From NCBI GenBank assembly GCA_030429585.1, contig JAUIEU010000001.1:553994-617993 (forward strand): a stretch of DNA of 64,000 nucleotides. The letters run 5' to 3'. A program made the translations under genes and the position numbers. Origin of the DNA: a bacterium. Lineage in GTDB: Bacteria; Cyanobacteriota; Vampirovibrionia; Vampirovibrionales; Vampirovibrionaceae. Below, piece after piece: positions 39,575 through 50,800 of this stretch. Within the stretch, counting starts at the first letter, position 1; each line of letters begins with the position of its first letter. Under the pieces are notes generated by a model. It ran no database searches and was not told the DNA's origin. It saw nothing but the letters and a program-made list of their open reading frames with translations.

Positions 39575-40843
39575 ATGCCAGTCAACTCATCCCAACGCCC
39601 TACGGTGGGCATGGTACTGGATCACCCCTTCCCGCCAGATTCCCGAGTGGCCCGTGAAGCCACCACCTTGGTGGACGCTGGCCACCGTGTCCATTTACTA
39701 TGCGCCCAAGATAAAACCACCCCTTGCCCTGCGGAAGATAGCTATAAAGGCGTTTTGCTCCACCGAGTGGATGCGGTACAACAGGCTCGCCAGCAACCGT
39801 GGTGTGATGCCAGGCGCTCTAAGGTGTGGGCCTGTGGGTTGCTAAAAAATTGGCGTTACCAACATCATGGTATTGATACCCCGTGGCAATGGGCAGTTGA
39901 GGATTTTATCCAGGCTTATGATATTGATATTCTCCATGCCCATGATTTACGGGTGTTACCGGCAACCATAGCAGCCGCCCAGCAATCGTCGCGCGCGGTT
40001 AAGGTTATTGCGGATCTTCATGAGTTTTACCCGGCTTTAATACGTCAGTTAAAATCGAAAAAATCGGCTCGCAAAGGCAAGCGGGCTTACCAGCGCTGGG
40101 TAGGGTTTGAACAACGATGGCTACCCCAGGCCGATTATGTGTGGGTGCTGGATAACGCCAGCCGAGATCGGCTTTTGGCATACCCAACAATACAGGCAGG
40201 TAAGGTGGGCTTGCTGCCTAACGTGGTTAGTGTGGCAGAGTTTGATGCGATGCCACCGAATGATGCCATTATGCGCCAGTATGTGGGCAAACCAACCTTG
40301 GTGTACGCAGGCCATGTAAACCATTTAGGCAGGGGCCTACAGTTTGTGATTGAAGCGCTGCCGGCCCTACTAAACATCGCCCCTGATTGTCGGGTGGTAT
40401 TGGCCGGGGCCACCCGCCCTGATTATGAAACACACTTGCGCCAACAGGCCGAAAGGTTGGACGTTAGCCACGCAATTGACTGGACAGGCCACCTGGACGA
40501 TATGGGGATGGCGGAATACATCCAAGCGGCCACGGTGTGCCTATGCCCCACGGTAGAAAGTGAGCAAACCAACAGTGGTATCCCTAACAAGGTGTTTCAG
40601 TATGCCTTGTACGGTAAGCCCCAAGTGGTGAGTAGCGCTAAGCCCCAAACCCGTTGGGTAGAGGCCAATCAAGCGGGCCTTTCTTTTGCGAGTGGGGATG
40701 TGGCTGCACTAACCCAAGCCGTTGCCAAACTGTTAAACAACCCAGCAACCGCAGAAGCGATGGGGCAAAATGGCCGCCAGGCGGTGCTAAGCCACAGCAG
40801 TTGGGAGGCCATTACCCCCGCCTTTTTGGCCGTTTACCAGTAA
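39575..40843 (+). CDS. Family 4 glycosyltransferase
   Basis: GMVLDHPFPPDSRVAREATTLVDAGHRVHLL; PTVESEQTNSGIPNKVFQYALYGKPQVVS. ATG 39563 is an alternative start; the ORF-track start lies inside tRNA-Leu. Confidence 0.88.
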   Translation: MPVNSSQRPTVGMVLDHPFPPDSRVAREATTLVDAGHRVHLLCAQDKTTPCPAEDSYKGVLLHRVDAVQQARQQPWCDARRSKVWACGLLKNWRYQHHGIDTPWQWAVEDFIQAYDIDILHAHDLRVLPATIAAAQQSSRAVKVIADLHEFYPALIRQLKSKKSARKGKRAYQRWVGFEQRWLPQADYVWVLDNASRDRLLAYPTIQAGKVGLLPNVVSVAEFDAMPPNDAIMRQYVGKPTLVYAGHVNHLGRGLQFVIEALPALLNIAPDCRVVLAGATRPDYETHLRQQAERLDVSHAIDWTGHLDDMGMAEYIQAATVCLCPTVESEQTNSGIPNKVFQYALYGKPQVVSSAKPQTRWVEANQAGLSFASGDVAALTQAVAKLLNNPATAEAMGQNGRQAVLSHSSWEAITPAFLAVYQ

Positions 40844-40857
40844 ATAAATGGCTTAGG

Positions 40858-42246
40858 TTAGGCCAAGGTGGTGGTATGGGCCAGCTCGCTGTCATCGTTA
40901 AAGCGTTGTAGCAGTAGGGTAGAGAGTAAAATAACGCCGCCGCCGAGCAAAAAGGCCAGGCCTTCGTGCATGCCGGTTTGGCTAATAATGGGGCCCACCG
41001 CCAGGCTGCATAGTAAGCCGGGTGCGGCAATAAAAATGTTAAACACGCCCATTAACACACCCTCTTTACCCTTAGGGATGTGGTTAGACAGCATGGCAAA
41101 GGGTACGGATAGGGTGGTGGCCCAGCCCATACCAATCAGCCCCATGCACACCAACAGCATAATAGGGTCGCGCACGATAAAGAGGCTCATCATGGCGAGG
41201 GCCATGCATAATTGGGTGGTGGTGTGGACGGCTTTTTTGCCAAAGCGTTGGCAAAGGCCATCGATAAATGGGGAAAAGGCAAAGCAAACCCCGTTGAGTA
41301 CCGCAAACCCTAAGCTGGCCCATTTCACGCCATCGTTATATAGGGCGGATTGAGGGTCTACAGCGCCAAAGGCTATTTTGGGTACAAACACAGCAAAAAA
41401 GATGAACAAACACATTAGGCCAAACCAAGTACCACTGTGGGCCAAGCACAGTACCCATTGGTTAGGGCTTAGGTGGATACCGCCCCACATATGGTTAAAA
41501 AAGCCAGTAAGCCCCGCTGTTTTAGGGTGGGTGTTAGCGGCGTGGGCTTCGTGTTGCAGGGCGGTGGAAGGGGCTTCTGGGGTTGTAAAAATAGTCACCC
41601 CCATGGCCACTAATATGGCCACGGCTCCTAAGTAAAATAATAGGTGCATGCCATCAATCACAAAGGCAATCATAAAGGCGGCAATCGACCCTAACCCAAT
41701 GGTTAGGCTCATCATACTGTAGGCTTTGGTTTGGCGCTCTGGGTTAAATACATCCGGTACTAAAGCGCGGTAGGGCCCTTGGGTTAGGTTAATGCTGGCA
41801 TCCAGCACCCATAGCAATAGGGCCGCCACCAATAACCCCATGGGGAAACTAACCGCTAAGCCCACGGTGCTGGTAAACCACTCGCCAATGGCTTGAGAGT
41901 TGGGCATTAGGATAAGGCTGATGGCGATAAGAATACTACCCACCAGTAAAAAAGGCCGACGGCGCCCTAGCGGGCTGCGGTGCTGATCGCTTAATACACC
42001 CACAATCGGTTGCACCAGAATGCCGGTTACTGGGCCTGCCGCCCAAATTAGGCTGGTTAGCCAAGGCTCGGAGCCGAGTTTTTCTAGCAAAGGGCTCATT
42101 TGGCCCATTTGCAAGGCCCAGGCAAATTGAATGCCTAAAAACCCGATGCTAACTAAAAAAGGGCTGGCCACTTGCTGGCGATGTTCTGCCGGGCGAGTCG
42201 GTATGCCGGAGCCAGCGGTTTGAAGCGGTGTGGATTGAGAACTCAT
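40858..42246 (-). CDS. MFS transporter, GPH/SLC45-like (putative sugar transporter)
   Basis: 12-TM-like; PIVGVLSDQHRSPLGRRRPFLLVGSILIA signature. Confidence 0.85.
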   Translation of the reverse strand: MSSQSTPLQTAGSGIPTRPAEHRQQVASPFLVSIGFLGIQFAWALQMGQMSPLLEKLGSEPWLTSLIWAAGPVTGILVQPIVGVLSDQHRSPLGRRRPFLLVGSILIAISLILMPNSQAIGEWFTSTVGLAVSFPMGLLVAALLLWVLDASINLTQGPYRALVPDVFNPERQTKAYSMMSLTIGLGSIAAFMIAFVIDGMHLLFYLGAVAILVAMGVTIFTTPEAPSTALQHEAHAANTHPKTAGLTGFFNHMWGGIHLSPNQWVLCLAHSGTWFGLMCLFIFFAVFVPKIAFGAVDPQSALYNDGVKWASLGFAVLNGVCFAFSPFIDGLCQRFGKKAVHTTTQLCMALAMMSLFIVRDPIMLLVCMGLIGMGWATTLSVPFAMLSNHIPKGKEGVLMGVFNIFIAAPGLLCSLAVGPIISQTGMHEGLAFLLGGGVILLSTLLLQRFNDDSELAHTTTLA

Positions 42247-42350
42247 AAATGTTACCCAATAATAATAGTGTGATGGTTAAGCCTAATAACGATGCTGATA
42301 GTTAGCTTAATATAAAGTGTCGCGGCCCACCATAGGGGGGCACCGTCTGT

Positions 42351-45300
42351 TTACGAGGCTTTACCCTTACGGGTGCCATTGGTGGTGCTGGTGTTGTTAC
42401 TTGGCTTGCCGGCTTGCCGAACAAGTACGGCATAGGTGTGTAGGGTGCCCGTACCACGGGTAAGTTTTAACGTGCCGTCGTCATCCACGGTGTATTCATC
42501 GTTATTCTCTGGGTTTTTGTACACGGTGCCAGCCGGTTGGTCTAGCAAGTGAATGTCTGGCTCGTATTTTTCTATGCTGGCTTGTGTGGTGTGTATTTCG
42601 GGGTATTGCTCATTGGTTGCCCCTAGGATGTTGTCGTAATACTCGCCGGGGACAGGGCTGGGTTTGCCGGTATTTACCATCATAATAATTTGCTGGTTGG
42701 TCTCAGGGGTCGCCGCGGTTGTGTTGCTGCTGGCTTCTGCTGGGCCACCATCCCAGGCGGCCAGTAATACACCATGGGTGTCATCCTGGGTGATATTTTG
42801 AAGAAAGCCGCCATTAATAACCGGGTATTGCTGACGAATGGCCAACAGGTTGCGAATAACATTAAACTCTTTTTGGATAAAATCCATTTGGGGGTTATCC
42901 AGCCAATCCAAACGAACAGGCTCGCGGTTTTGCATAAATTTATTATTGGTTCGCTCGCCACCGGTTCTAAAAATATCGTACCAAGTGGGTTGGCCTGGCA
43001 GGGCCACCATTAGTGCTATGCGTCGTCGGTCTTTTTCTAACGCGGGTGTTAGTAAGTGTTGAAAAAAGTCATGCTTAAAGGCGGCTGCGGTTCGCCCGGT
43101 TGGGTTTTTAGGGTATAGGCGGCTGCCAATTTCATCTACCAACTTGGCTAACGACATATAACCTGGCAGGCGCGGGTGCTGCTGGCTCCATGTGTTTAGG
43201 GTGTCGGTGAGCATATCGTAAAAGGCGTCTGCTTTGGGCAAATGGGCCAAGCCAGATTGTTGGGCATACTGTTGGTAACCGTTTGCAAGGAAAGCACGGG
43301 TAGCCCACACTTCGCTGGTGGTATTAAAGGCGGTTTCTAATTGGTTCCGAATCATTTTACCAAGGACAGGGTGATTTAAGGCCGCTTTCCAGTCGTCGGC
43401 ATCATCACACCGTTCGGTTACAGCCAGGGATAATAATAACTTTCCTAGTTGCAGCCTTAACTTTTTCATGTTTTGGGGCGGTTGGCCTAGGTTGTATTTT
43501 TCCATTGTGGCCCGCTTGTCTTCTTCTCGGTAAAAATCGTGAAGAAGGCTAGGCAGCTCGTCTAGGGTTAGCTCTTGAGCAAGGTTGGCTAAGTTTTCAA
43601 GCGCCTCTTGTGGGTCCGTCATCCCGGCGTTCGTCATGCTGTTACGGAGGGTGGCAAAATCTGGCTTGCTGGCAATGGTATTTAAAACATCTCGAACATC
43701 TTGGTCAACGCCGCGGTAAGGGTAGTAATCCATCCCATTAATCATGGGGTTTCGTAGTAAGTTATACAGCGTGTTGGAGTAATCGTGGCTGGCCGTAAAG
43801 GTTTGGGCAAGTTGGGCCGTTTCTTTTGCGTGGTTGTATACAAAGGGCTTAAGGGCAGACTTCCAAAAAGATTGGCCAGGGTTTTCCGCATTATCCACCT
43901 GCAGTTGGGTTTGGCCGTATTCATACGGTTTCGGGTCGTGGTGGATTAATTGGAGTAGGCTGCTAAAAAAGTAATCCATATTAACTGGGCCGCCAAACAG
44001 GCTGCTTTGCCCCTTGGCTTGTGGGGTGAGCAATTTATCTAAGGCTTCCTTGCCCCCTTCCACACCACCTAGCGGGGTCATTTCAGTAAGCTCTGCAATA
44101 ATGGTACTTTTAGGGAATATCCGTTTAACGCCAGCCAGTAAGCTGCCCCACAATACAGTGGCATGGTGCATTTCTTTTTTAAAGGCGCGTTGCTGGGCCA
44201 GGGTATCGGGGGCATTACGAACGGTATCAATATCGGCAATATCTTTGGCAGCATCCAGGCGCCAGTTTAGCCCAAGTTCTTTTTGTTGAATAAGATGATC
44301 GGCAATGACTAAACTCTCAGGGCTAACGGCTTCTAGCTGCTGGGTTGCCTGTTGAGCCAGGTGGGTAAGGGGCAGAGCTGCAATATTGTGGAGCATCTGC
44401 TCGCGCAAATGCTTGCGAGAGGTGGCCACATCTTGCAGTAATACCTTGGGCCCTAAGCGCTTAGACAGTTGCTGCTTTACCGTTTCTGGGCCTGTTTCTG
44501 GCTGCCCCGTAAACACGGTTTGCCATAGGGCAGGGCCAATACTGCTGGCAAACAACTCTTGGCCTAGGGGGTGTTTTAATACTTGTTGGGCCTGTGGCGA
44601 AAGTTTTTCCGTAATGCTGGCCAATGCAGAAGAGAGTTGGGCATGAACATTACCCTTGTTTTGCCAGTCAGTAATCTTTTTGCCTAAGGCCGATTGGTTG
44701 CCGAGTAGGGTTTTTGCCGGTGTTAATAGGGGGGAGGCGATGTCTCTGGCGCCCTGGTTATACAATAGATAGTGGTGGCTGCTGGGGTGTGAGAGTAGTG
44801 CCTTTAACCGCAGAGAATCTGGGGGTAAATCTACCGACAGGGGTGGCACGGTGGTAAGCAAGGTGTTGGTTAGCGCTGCACCGCTGGGCAAGGGGGCGTC
44901 CGGGTTGTCTCGGTGTAGGTTAGCCAGCGCTTTATTTGGTAGCCCCGCTTGGGTAAGGGCCAGCTCGCCATTACTCACCAGGCTGTCTACTTGTTTAGTG
45001 GCCTTATCCCAATGGTGGGTTTGGCGGTAGGCGTGTTGTAGCTGGGTAGCCAAATGCTGGCGGTACAATTGCTGGACGCGTTGGGTCCAGTAGGATAAAG
45101 CCTTGCGGGTGTAGGCTTGTACCTCTGGGTTGTCCATGTTCATTTGGATGGCCTGGACTTTGCCATCCCACTTGTAGCCGCTGTTGTCTTCATCTGGCCT
45201 ACCCAGGCGGTAGTGGCGCCATTCTAAAAAATTGGCGGCTTGGTCGCTGGTAATCGTGGTGGTATCTGTGGCCAGGCTAGAGTGGGCTAAGCGAGTTTTA

Positions 45301-46418
45301 AATTCATCCTCGCTAACAGGCCAGCGAAACGGGTGGGTACTTTGCCCACCAGGGAGCCATTGTTGTTCGCTTTTCTTGGTGGGGTCAAATTGCTCTAGGT
45401 ACACAGGCCGAGAGGCGTCATAATCTGGCATATAAGGCGAATTAATCACCCTAAGGCCCACGCGGGGCCAATCTACCTTTAAGGCGCCTTGGCCGTTGTC
45501 GTTTACAGGCAGGGTACCTACTACCATTTTATGGTGGACAGCCGCGTTAGGGTACAGTCGACTAGCGGATTCTGGGTCGCCCTTATCAAACACAAACCAT
45601 GACCAATATGGCGAGCGCACTCCGTTTAGCAATAAATCTTGGTATAAGGGGCTAGCAAACCCTTGGTTTACAAAGGCACCATCGCAATATACCTTAACCC
45701 CTTTGTGCAAGGCCCCCAGGAAGAATTCGTTAAAATCCCCCTTATTTGGGAAGGCATTATTTAAGGCAAAGGGGTCTGCCGTCCAATAACGGTGGGCAGA
45801 ATCCCAATCGCCAGAGTGGGGAGTCAACATAACGGCCCCAACGCCATGTTTGGAGGAGGTGTTTAGCTTGTTGAGCAGGGCGGTAACCCCGTGGATAGTA
45901 CCGTTATACCGTGTTTGGCTATCTGTAGGGGCAGGGGTCACTAAAGGGTCGGTTAAGGGGTCATCGCTGTTGGCGTCCGGTAAGGTCATGCTATCAATAT
46001 AGGCATATAGCATGCTGCCGCTTCGTTGCGGGCCGTGTTGCTTGCGGGCAACATTCCATTGGCCTTTGGGGTGGGCCTTTGTGGCGGTGTCAAAGGTACG
46101 GCGTTCGGTTAAATCAAAGCGAATGTCATCCGTATCATCCCAAAACCGGTAATACACTGTATCGCCAGCAACGTGGTTTAGGGTATCTGTGGGGGCTACC
46201 CAGTAGCGGCCATCTTTGGTTTTGTTCATTTCCACCGCTTTGCTGCCACTGCCGGGTACAAACACTTCTAGCAGGGCGCTGTCTTGCTCGTGGGTACCGG
46301 CCTTCCAAAAGGTGGGTTTGCTGATAGTTGTTTTTGTGGTTTTGTTTGCAGCCCAGTGGTACCCGGCAAAACGAGTTGCAGGCAATGTGGGTTTAAAAGT
46401 AGGTGGGTGGGAACGCAT
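42351..46418 (-). CDS. Large GH13-like (alpha-amylase superfamily) protein with insertion in the barrel
   Basis: 1355 aa. E-set/CBM48-like N-terminus (ALLEVFVPGSGSKAVEMNKTKDGRYWV); GVGAVMLTP, VYCDGAFVNQGF (region I-like), LNWRLDAAKDI (region II-like), IIAELTEM (region III-like), TASHDYSNTL (region IV-like); C-terminal VRLDWLDNPQMDFIQKEFNVIRNLLAIRQQYPVI. Confidence 0.78.
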   Translation of the reverse strand: MRSHPPTFKPTLPATRFAGYHWAANKTTKTTISKPTFWKAGTHEQDSALLEVFVPGSGSKAVEMNKTKDGRYWVAPTDTLNHVAGDTVYYRFWDDTDDIRFDLTERRTFDTATKAHPKGQWNVARKQHGPQRSGSMLYAYIDSMTLPDANSDDPLTDPLVTPAPTDSQTRYNGTIHGVTALLNKLNTSSKHGVGAVMLTPHSGDWDSAHRYWTADPFALNNAFPNKGDFNEFFLGALHKGVKVYCDGAFVNQGFASPLYQDLLLNGVRSPYWSWFVFDKGDPESASRLYPNAAVHHKMVVGTLPVNDNGQGALKVDWPRVGLRVINSPYMPDYDASRPVYLEQFDPTKKSEQQWLPGGQSTHPFRWPVSEDEFKTRLAHSSLATDTTTITSDQAANFLEWRHYRLGRPDEDNSGYKWDGKVQAIQMNMDNPEVQAYTRKALSYWTQRVQQLYRQHLATQLQHAYRQTHHWDKATKQVDSLVSNGELALTQAGLPNKALANLHRDNPDAPLPSGAALTNTLLTTVPPLSVDLPPDSLRLKALLSHPSSHHYLLYNQGARDIASPLLTPAKTLLGNQSALGKKITDWQNKGNVHAQLSSALASITEKLSPQAQQVLKHPLGQELFASSIGPALWQTVFTGQPETGPETVKQQLSKRLGPKVLLQDVATSRKHLREQMLHNIAALPLTHLAQQATQQLEAVSPESLVIADHLIQQKELGLNWRLDAAKDIADIDTVRNAPDTLAQQRAFKKEMHHATVLWGSLLAGVKRIFPKSTIIAELTEMTPLGGVEGGKEALDKLLTPQAKGQSSLFGGPVNMDYFFSSLLQLIHHDPKPYEYGQTQLQVDNAENPGQSFWKSALKPFVYNHAKETAQLAQTFTASHDYSNTLYNLLRNPMINGMDYYPYRGVDQDVRDVLNTIASKPDFATLRNSMTNAGMTDPQEALENLANLAQELTLDELPSLLHDFYREEDKRATMEKYNLGQPPQNMKKLRLQLGKLLLSLAVTERCDDADDWKAALNHPVLGKMIRNQLETAFNTTSEVWATRAFLANGYQQYAQQSGLAHLPKADAFYDMLTDTLNTWSQQHPRLPGYMSLAKLVDEIGSRLYPKNPTGRTAAAFKHDFFQHLLTPALEKDRRRIALMVALPGQPTWYDIFRTGGERTNNKFMQNREPVRLDWLDNPQMDFIQKEFNVIRNLLAIRQQYPVINGGFLQNITQDDTHGVLLAAWDGGPAEASSNTTAATPETNQQIIMMVNTGKPSPVPGEYYDNILGATNEQYPEIHTTQASIEKYEPDIHLLDQPAGTVYKNPENNDEYTVDDDGTLKLTRGTGTLHTYAVLVRQAGKPSNNTSTTNGTRKGKAS

Positions 46419-46698
46419 GGCGGTGTGAGGAATAACCGGGTTGGTGTTAGTGGGTGCCCTGCCGGTATAGGCGGGGGCAATTATTACCGTTTAGGGGGCT
46501 TTATAAGGTCAACATCATGGCTGTTAGCAAATGTTCAAATCGCCAGCCCTGATGCGTTTATCTCACCGTGCGTGTCTACCATCGTGGTATTCCATCAAGT
46601 GTTCTCTTAATAACGTTCTTCCACTTGTTAAATTGCTTGTTAATGGTGCCTTTTATTAAGGTTTATAACCATTTTCCGGTAAATCCACTTTGATAGCC

Positions 46699-47829
46699 AT
46701 GACAGTGCGACATTCACAGCCCCAATCACCCCCATTTAAGGCCATATTTGCACAATGGCCAGCCCCGGCTGTGGCAACGAGTGATAAAAATCACTATGAA
46801 GGGCCTGAGATATATTTTAATGATAAGCCCTTATCTGAAGAGGTGGTGGTGCACCAAAACCCGCTACAGCAAATAGGGCATGGCGTTAAACAGGTGTTTG
46901 TAGAGCTACCCAAAGCCGTATGGCGTGGCCTGCAAGGCACGCCAGAGTATACCTTTGGGGATTTTTTGTTGATTGGTAAAGTGCCGTACTACTTGGGTGG
47001 GGCCACCCTGGCTGCTATTTTTGCCATGGGCCGCCACGGGCTTACATTGGCCCGGCAAGGGCCGGCTATTGCCATGTATTACTTAGCCATTGGCCTAAGT
47101 AATATGCTGATTAACCAATCGGTTAAATCCAATACAGGGTTGGATTTAGGCCTAAAATATAAAAATGCACTCGGTAAACTGAAGCCGGTGTATGGCGATG
47201 CCACCTTCTCTCGGTATGATTTGGTGCCTAAGGCCACGTACCAGCATATGGCCAAAAAAATGGGTATTCCGCTAAGCGTGGCAGACCCGGATGATGAAGT
47301 GCAATCGGTTATTGCGGATATGTTGCCCCGCATCCGCTTAGCCAAAATGGTGCTAGGGAATACCTTAGCCGCAGTGGCGGCGGGTTACCTGGCCAGAACA
47401 GACGAATGGCACCGTGTGTTTACCACCATACCAGGGGTGCTATGGCACAAAAAGCCAGCCAAGCGTTTAGGCATCCTATTAAAGGATTCTGCCAAGGTTA
47501 TTGCCCACCAGTTTGGTGGCGTTAAGCGGGCCGCTGGCATGGGGTTACCCCCTAAGCAATTTGCTGTGGTTAAGCACGTGGCGATGGGCTTTATAGCGGC
47601 AGCAGTAATTACCACCTGGCGTTTATTACGCCCCCCTGTGGATAATAAGGCATACCAACATTCAGAACGTATTGGGGATGTAAAACCGCCCTTGGCTCAA
47701 CATTCTGGTAATCTCTCTCGGGCACAACTGTTGTGGGAGACGGATCAACAACGAGAATTCGCTCGTCACGGGCGCGATGTGGCCACACTCCAGCAATCTA
47801 GGTATAGAGCAGCAGGAGGGACGCAATGA
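46699..47829 (+). CDS. Hypothetical membrane protein, paralogous to the N-terminal module of the downstream GH13 protein
   Basis: Several hydrophobic segments; INQSVKSNTGLDLGLKYKNALGK resembles VHWWVKQKTGVDLEHNYLSTQGD downstream. Confidence 0.75.
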   Translation: MTVRHSQPQSPPFKAIFAQWPAPAVATSDKNHYEGPEIYFNDKPLSEEVVVHQNPLQQIGHGVKQVFVELPKAVWRGLQGTPEYTFGDFLLIGKVPYYLGGATLAAIFAMGRHGLTLARQGPAIAMYYLAIGLSNMLINQSVKSNTGLDLGLKYKNALGKLKPVYGDATFSRYDLVPKATYQHMAKKMGIPLSVADPDDEVQSVIADMLPRIRLAKMVLGNTLAAVAAGYLARTDEWHRVFTTIPGVLWHKKPAKRLGILLKDSAKVIAHQFGGVKRAAGMGLPPKQFAVVKHVAMGFIAAAVITTWRLLRPPVDNKAYQHSERIGDVKPPLAQHSGNLSRAQLLWETDQQREFARHGRDVATLQQSRYRAAGGTQ

Positions 47830-50800
47830 CCACCCTGCCTGTAACACCACCTATCACCTCAACAATACCTAAGCCAGAAAAGGCCCACTTTATTACACAC
47901 CCAATGGCCAAGGGCCCAAAGCGCCCCATGCCTGCCATACATCCTCAGCATGCTTTTCTGTGGGGTTCACCGGCTGTTCAGGGGTATTTAGCCGCAAAAG
48001 GCACTAATCCAGAGCAGCCTTATAAAAGCGTGGTGAATGATCTCTTTTCTCCGGATACCCGTGTGAATGCCCATGAATTAGGGACGCTTGAATTTGAATC
48101 CAAGCTAACCTCTGGTGGGGTTATTGCCCTGCTAGGTAGCTTAAGTAGCACTAACTTTGCCTTGGCCACTAAAGAGATATTGGGGTTTGCTGGCTTTTAT
48201 GGCTCCATGGGGATATTGCCCCACATTGTGCACTGGTGGGTAAAACAAAAAACCGGGGTAGATTTAGAACATAATTATCTAAGCACCCAAGGGGATAAGC
48301 GCAATTTATTTACCGACCCCCAATACTTGCCGCTACAATTGCTACCCAACCAAGAGATTGATGCCATTGGTAATAAGTTGGATGTACCGAAGCATTTGAG
48401 TAACCGGCGCCGGGTAATCGAAGATAAAATTAGAAGCACTGTAGCCCAGGCGCAAACGTGGTGGATGATAACTGCAGGCCCCTTAGTGCCTATTATTGGT
48501 AGTGGCTTAGTGCGGGTAGTAGAACCCCTTTTCTTAAAGTTATCTAATAAAGCACAACAGGTTTTTTGGCAGTCTAAGGTATACCGAAACCCGGATCATC
48601 CGAAGTATGTGAAACGCTTTGACCATTTATTAGCCACGGTGGTGGGTAGTTCGCCTAATACGGAACTATCCCGTTGGTGGACAACACTGCAAAAAGATGT
48701 GGTGAAGGAACTGGATATTCCTAAGGCGTTGGAGGCCCTGCCACGACGAGAACGCCAACACCAAAGCTGGTGGCACCGTGTGATGAAAACCCATATTCGT
48801 CGCCTAAGTGCTGCTCATGTGCATGGCCGCTCACCTGCCATTCAAAAACGGTTGCAAAAACTAAAAAACCGCTTAGATAGCACCTATCTATCTAAAATCA
48901 CAGAGATGGAAGGCAAGCTAAATACATGGGCCACCCGTGCCCCCCATAAAACATTGCGCTCTCATCATGTACAGGCGTTAAATGCGGCTAAAAATATGTT
49001 GCGCCAGTACAAACAATTGCTCACCGTGTTGCAACGCCCAGATGTGTTCCCTACCGATGCGACGATCCATACGTTGCTGCAAGGGGGTACCACTACTAAC
49101 ATTACCCGCCTGTTAGAAAACGGCCAATACAATACAGCCAAAACTGTGTTAGGCAGCCAAGGCAATTTAATAGAAGCGATTGGTGCCAGCCACAGCCGCC
49201 AGGGCCAGCGCCTTAACAGCCTAATGGGGGCAACTATTGCAGATCAACTAACCAAGGGCGCCAAAGAGGTGATTAACTCACGCCACTTTAATCGCTGGCT
49301 GGTAGGTGGTGTGGGCGGCGGTATTGCGTTAGCAAGTGCTATTTTTTATCAGTTGGTACTTAGTAAAACTTCTCGCCGCCGTAAGGAGGGCTCTGCTAGT
49401 AGCACGGAAATTTTAAATAAGTATAACGCCACCCATGCCTTTGAACGATTGCAAGCGACTATTGCGGCCCAAAAAACCCTTAAAACCACCTTGCCGCTCC
49501 GTAACACCACCCTAGAAAAACCGGGCTACTTAAAACAACTGTTTAAGCAAAGCCAAGCGGTTATTTATGCCTTAAACTTGCGTACTTTTGGCGCCACGGA
49601 TGCCAACCATGATGGGGTCATACAGCCGCAGGCGAACGAGCATGGCACTTTCTTATCTGCCATTAATCGGCTGGATGAACTACAATCCATGGGGGTCAAT
49701 ACCATCCACTTATTGCCTATTAACCCAGTAGGCACTATTAAACAAAAAGGCACGGGGGGCAGTGTGTATGCAGTGGCGGATTACCATACCCTAAACCCGC
49801 AGCTTAAGGATAACACCAGCCCACTTAATATTTACCAGCAAGCCCGCCAGTTTATACAGGCCGCCCACCAGCGGGGCATACAGGTAATGGTGGATGTACC
49901 CAGTGTGGCGGCTTATGATTTAGCCATTACTCGCCCGGATCTTATTTCGGTTGATGGCCATGGCCATACCTTAACCCCAGCGGACTGGGAAGATGTGGTG
50001 TTGTTTAAAAACGACAAAAACCTACAGGATTACTACGAAGGCTTTTTTGACTTGATGGCCAACGATGTGGGGGTAGATGGCTTCCGCGTGGATGTGGCGC
50101 GTTCTCGGCCAAATTGGTTTTGGCAGCATTTTATTGGCAAGTACCCCAACCATGCTTGGATGGCAGAAAGCTATGTGGAAGAAGATGCCTCGCCACTCCA
50201 AAACATCCCTAGGGATGTGCCGGAAACCTTATTAGGCTTAGGCTTTGACAGTGTGTACGGGCAAAATCATATCTTCCCTAAAATAAAAAGTGGCCAAGCC
50301 TATATGGATTACCTGCTTGAGATTGAAGGTATGTTTAAGCGGGCGAACCTGGCTAATGGCAACCCGCCAGTGGCACAAGGCAAATCGGTTATTGGGTCCT
50401 TCCTTACCCATGATGATAATGAAACCTTGATGGACCATGGTGGGATTGCCTTTAATAAATTCTGTTTAGCGCTTATGGCGTTTCAGCCCTATACCAACCC
50501 ATACCTGATTGATGGCATGCAAAGCGGCTACCCCCACCGCATTAATATTTTTGATTACGCGCCAGCACACAAAGGCAGTTACCCCGGTACCGCTGGCTTT
50601 ATTCAGCAGGTGTTTAATACTCGTGCCCAGTATGCCGATGTGTTGGCCAACGGCCAATTTACCCCCCACGTTATTACCAAAGACCCCCACCATCAGTTGT
50701 TTGCCTACAGCTTAAGCCATAATGGTAAAACGTTATTGGTGGTGGGTAATAAAGACGTGAACGCACGATCCACAGGGCATATTGAACTGGCCTTACCTAG

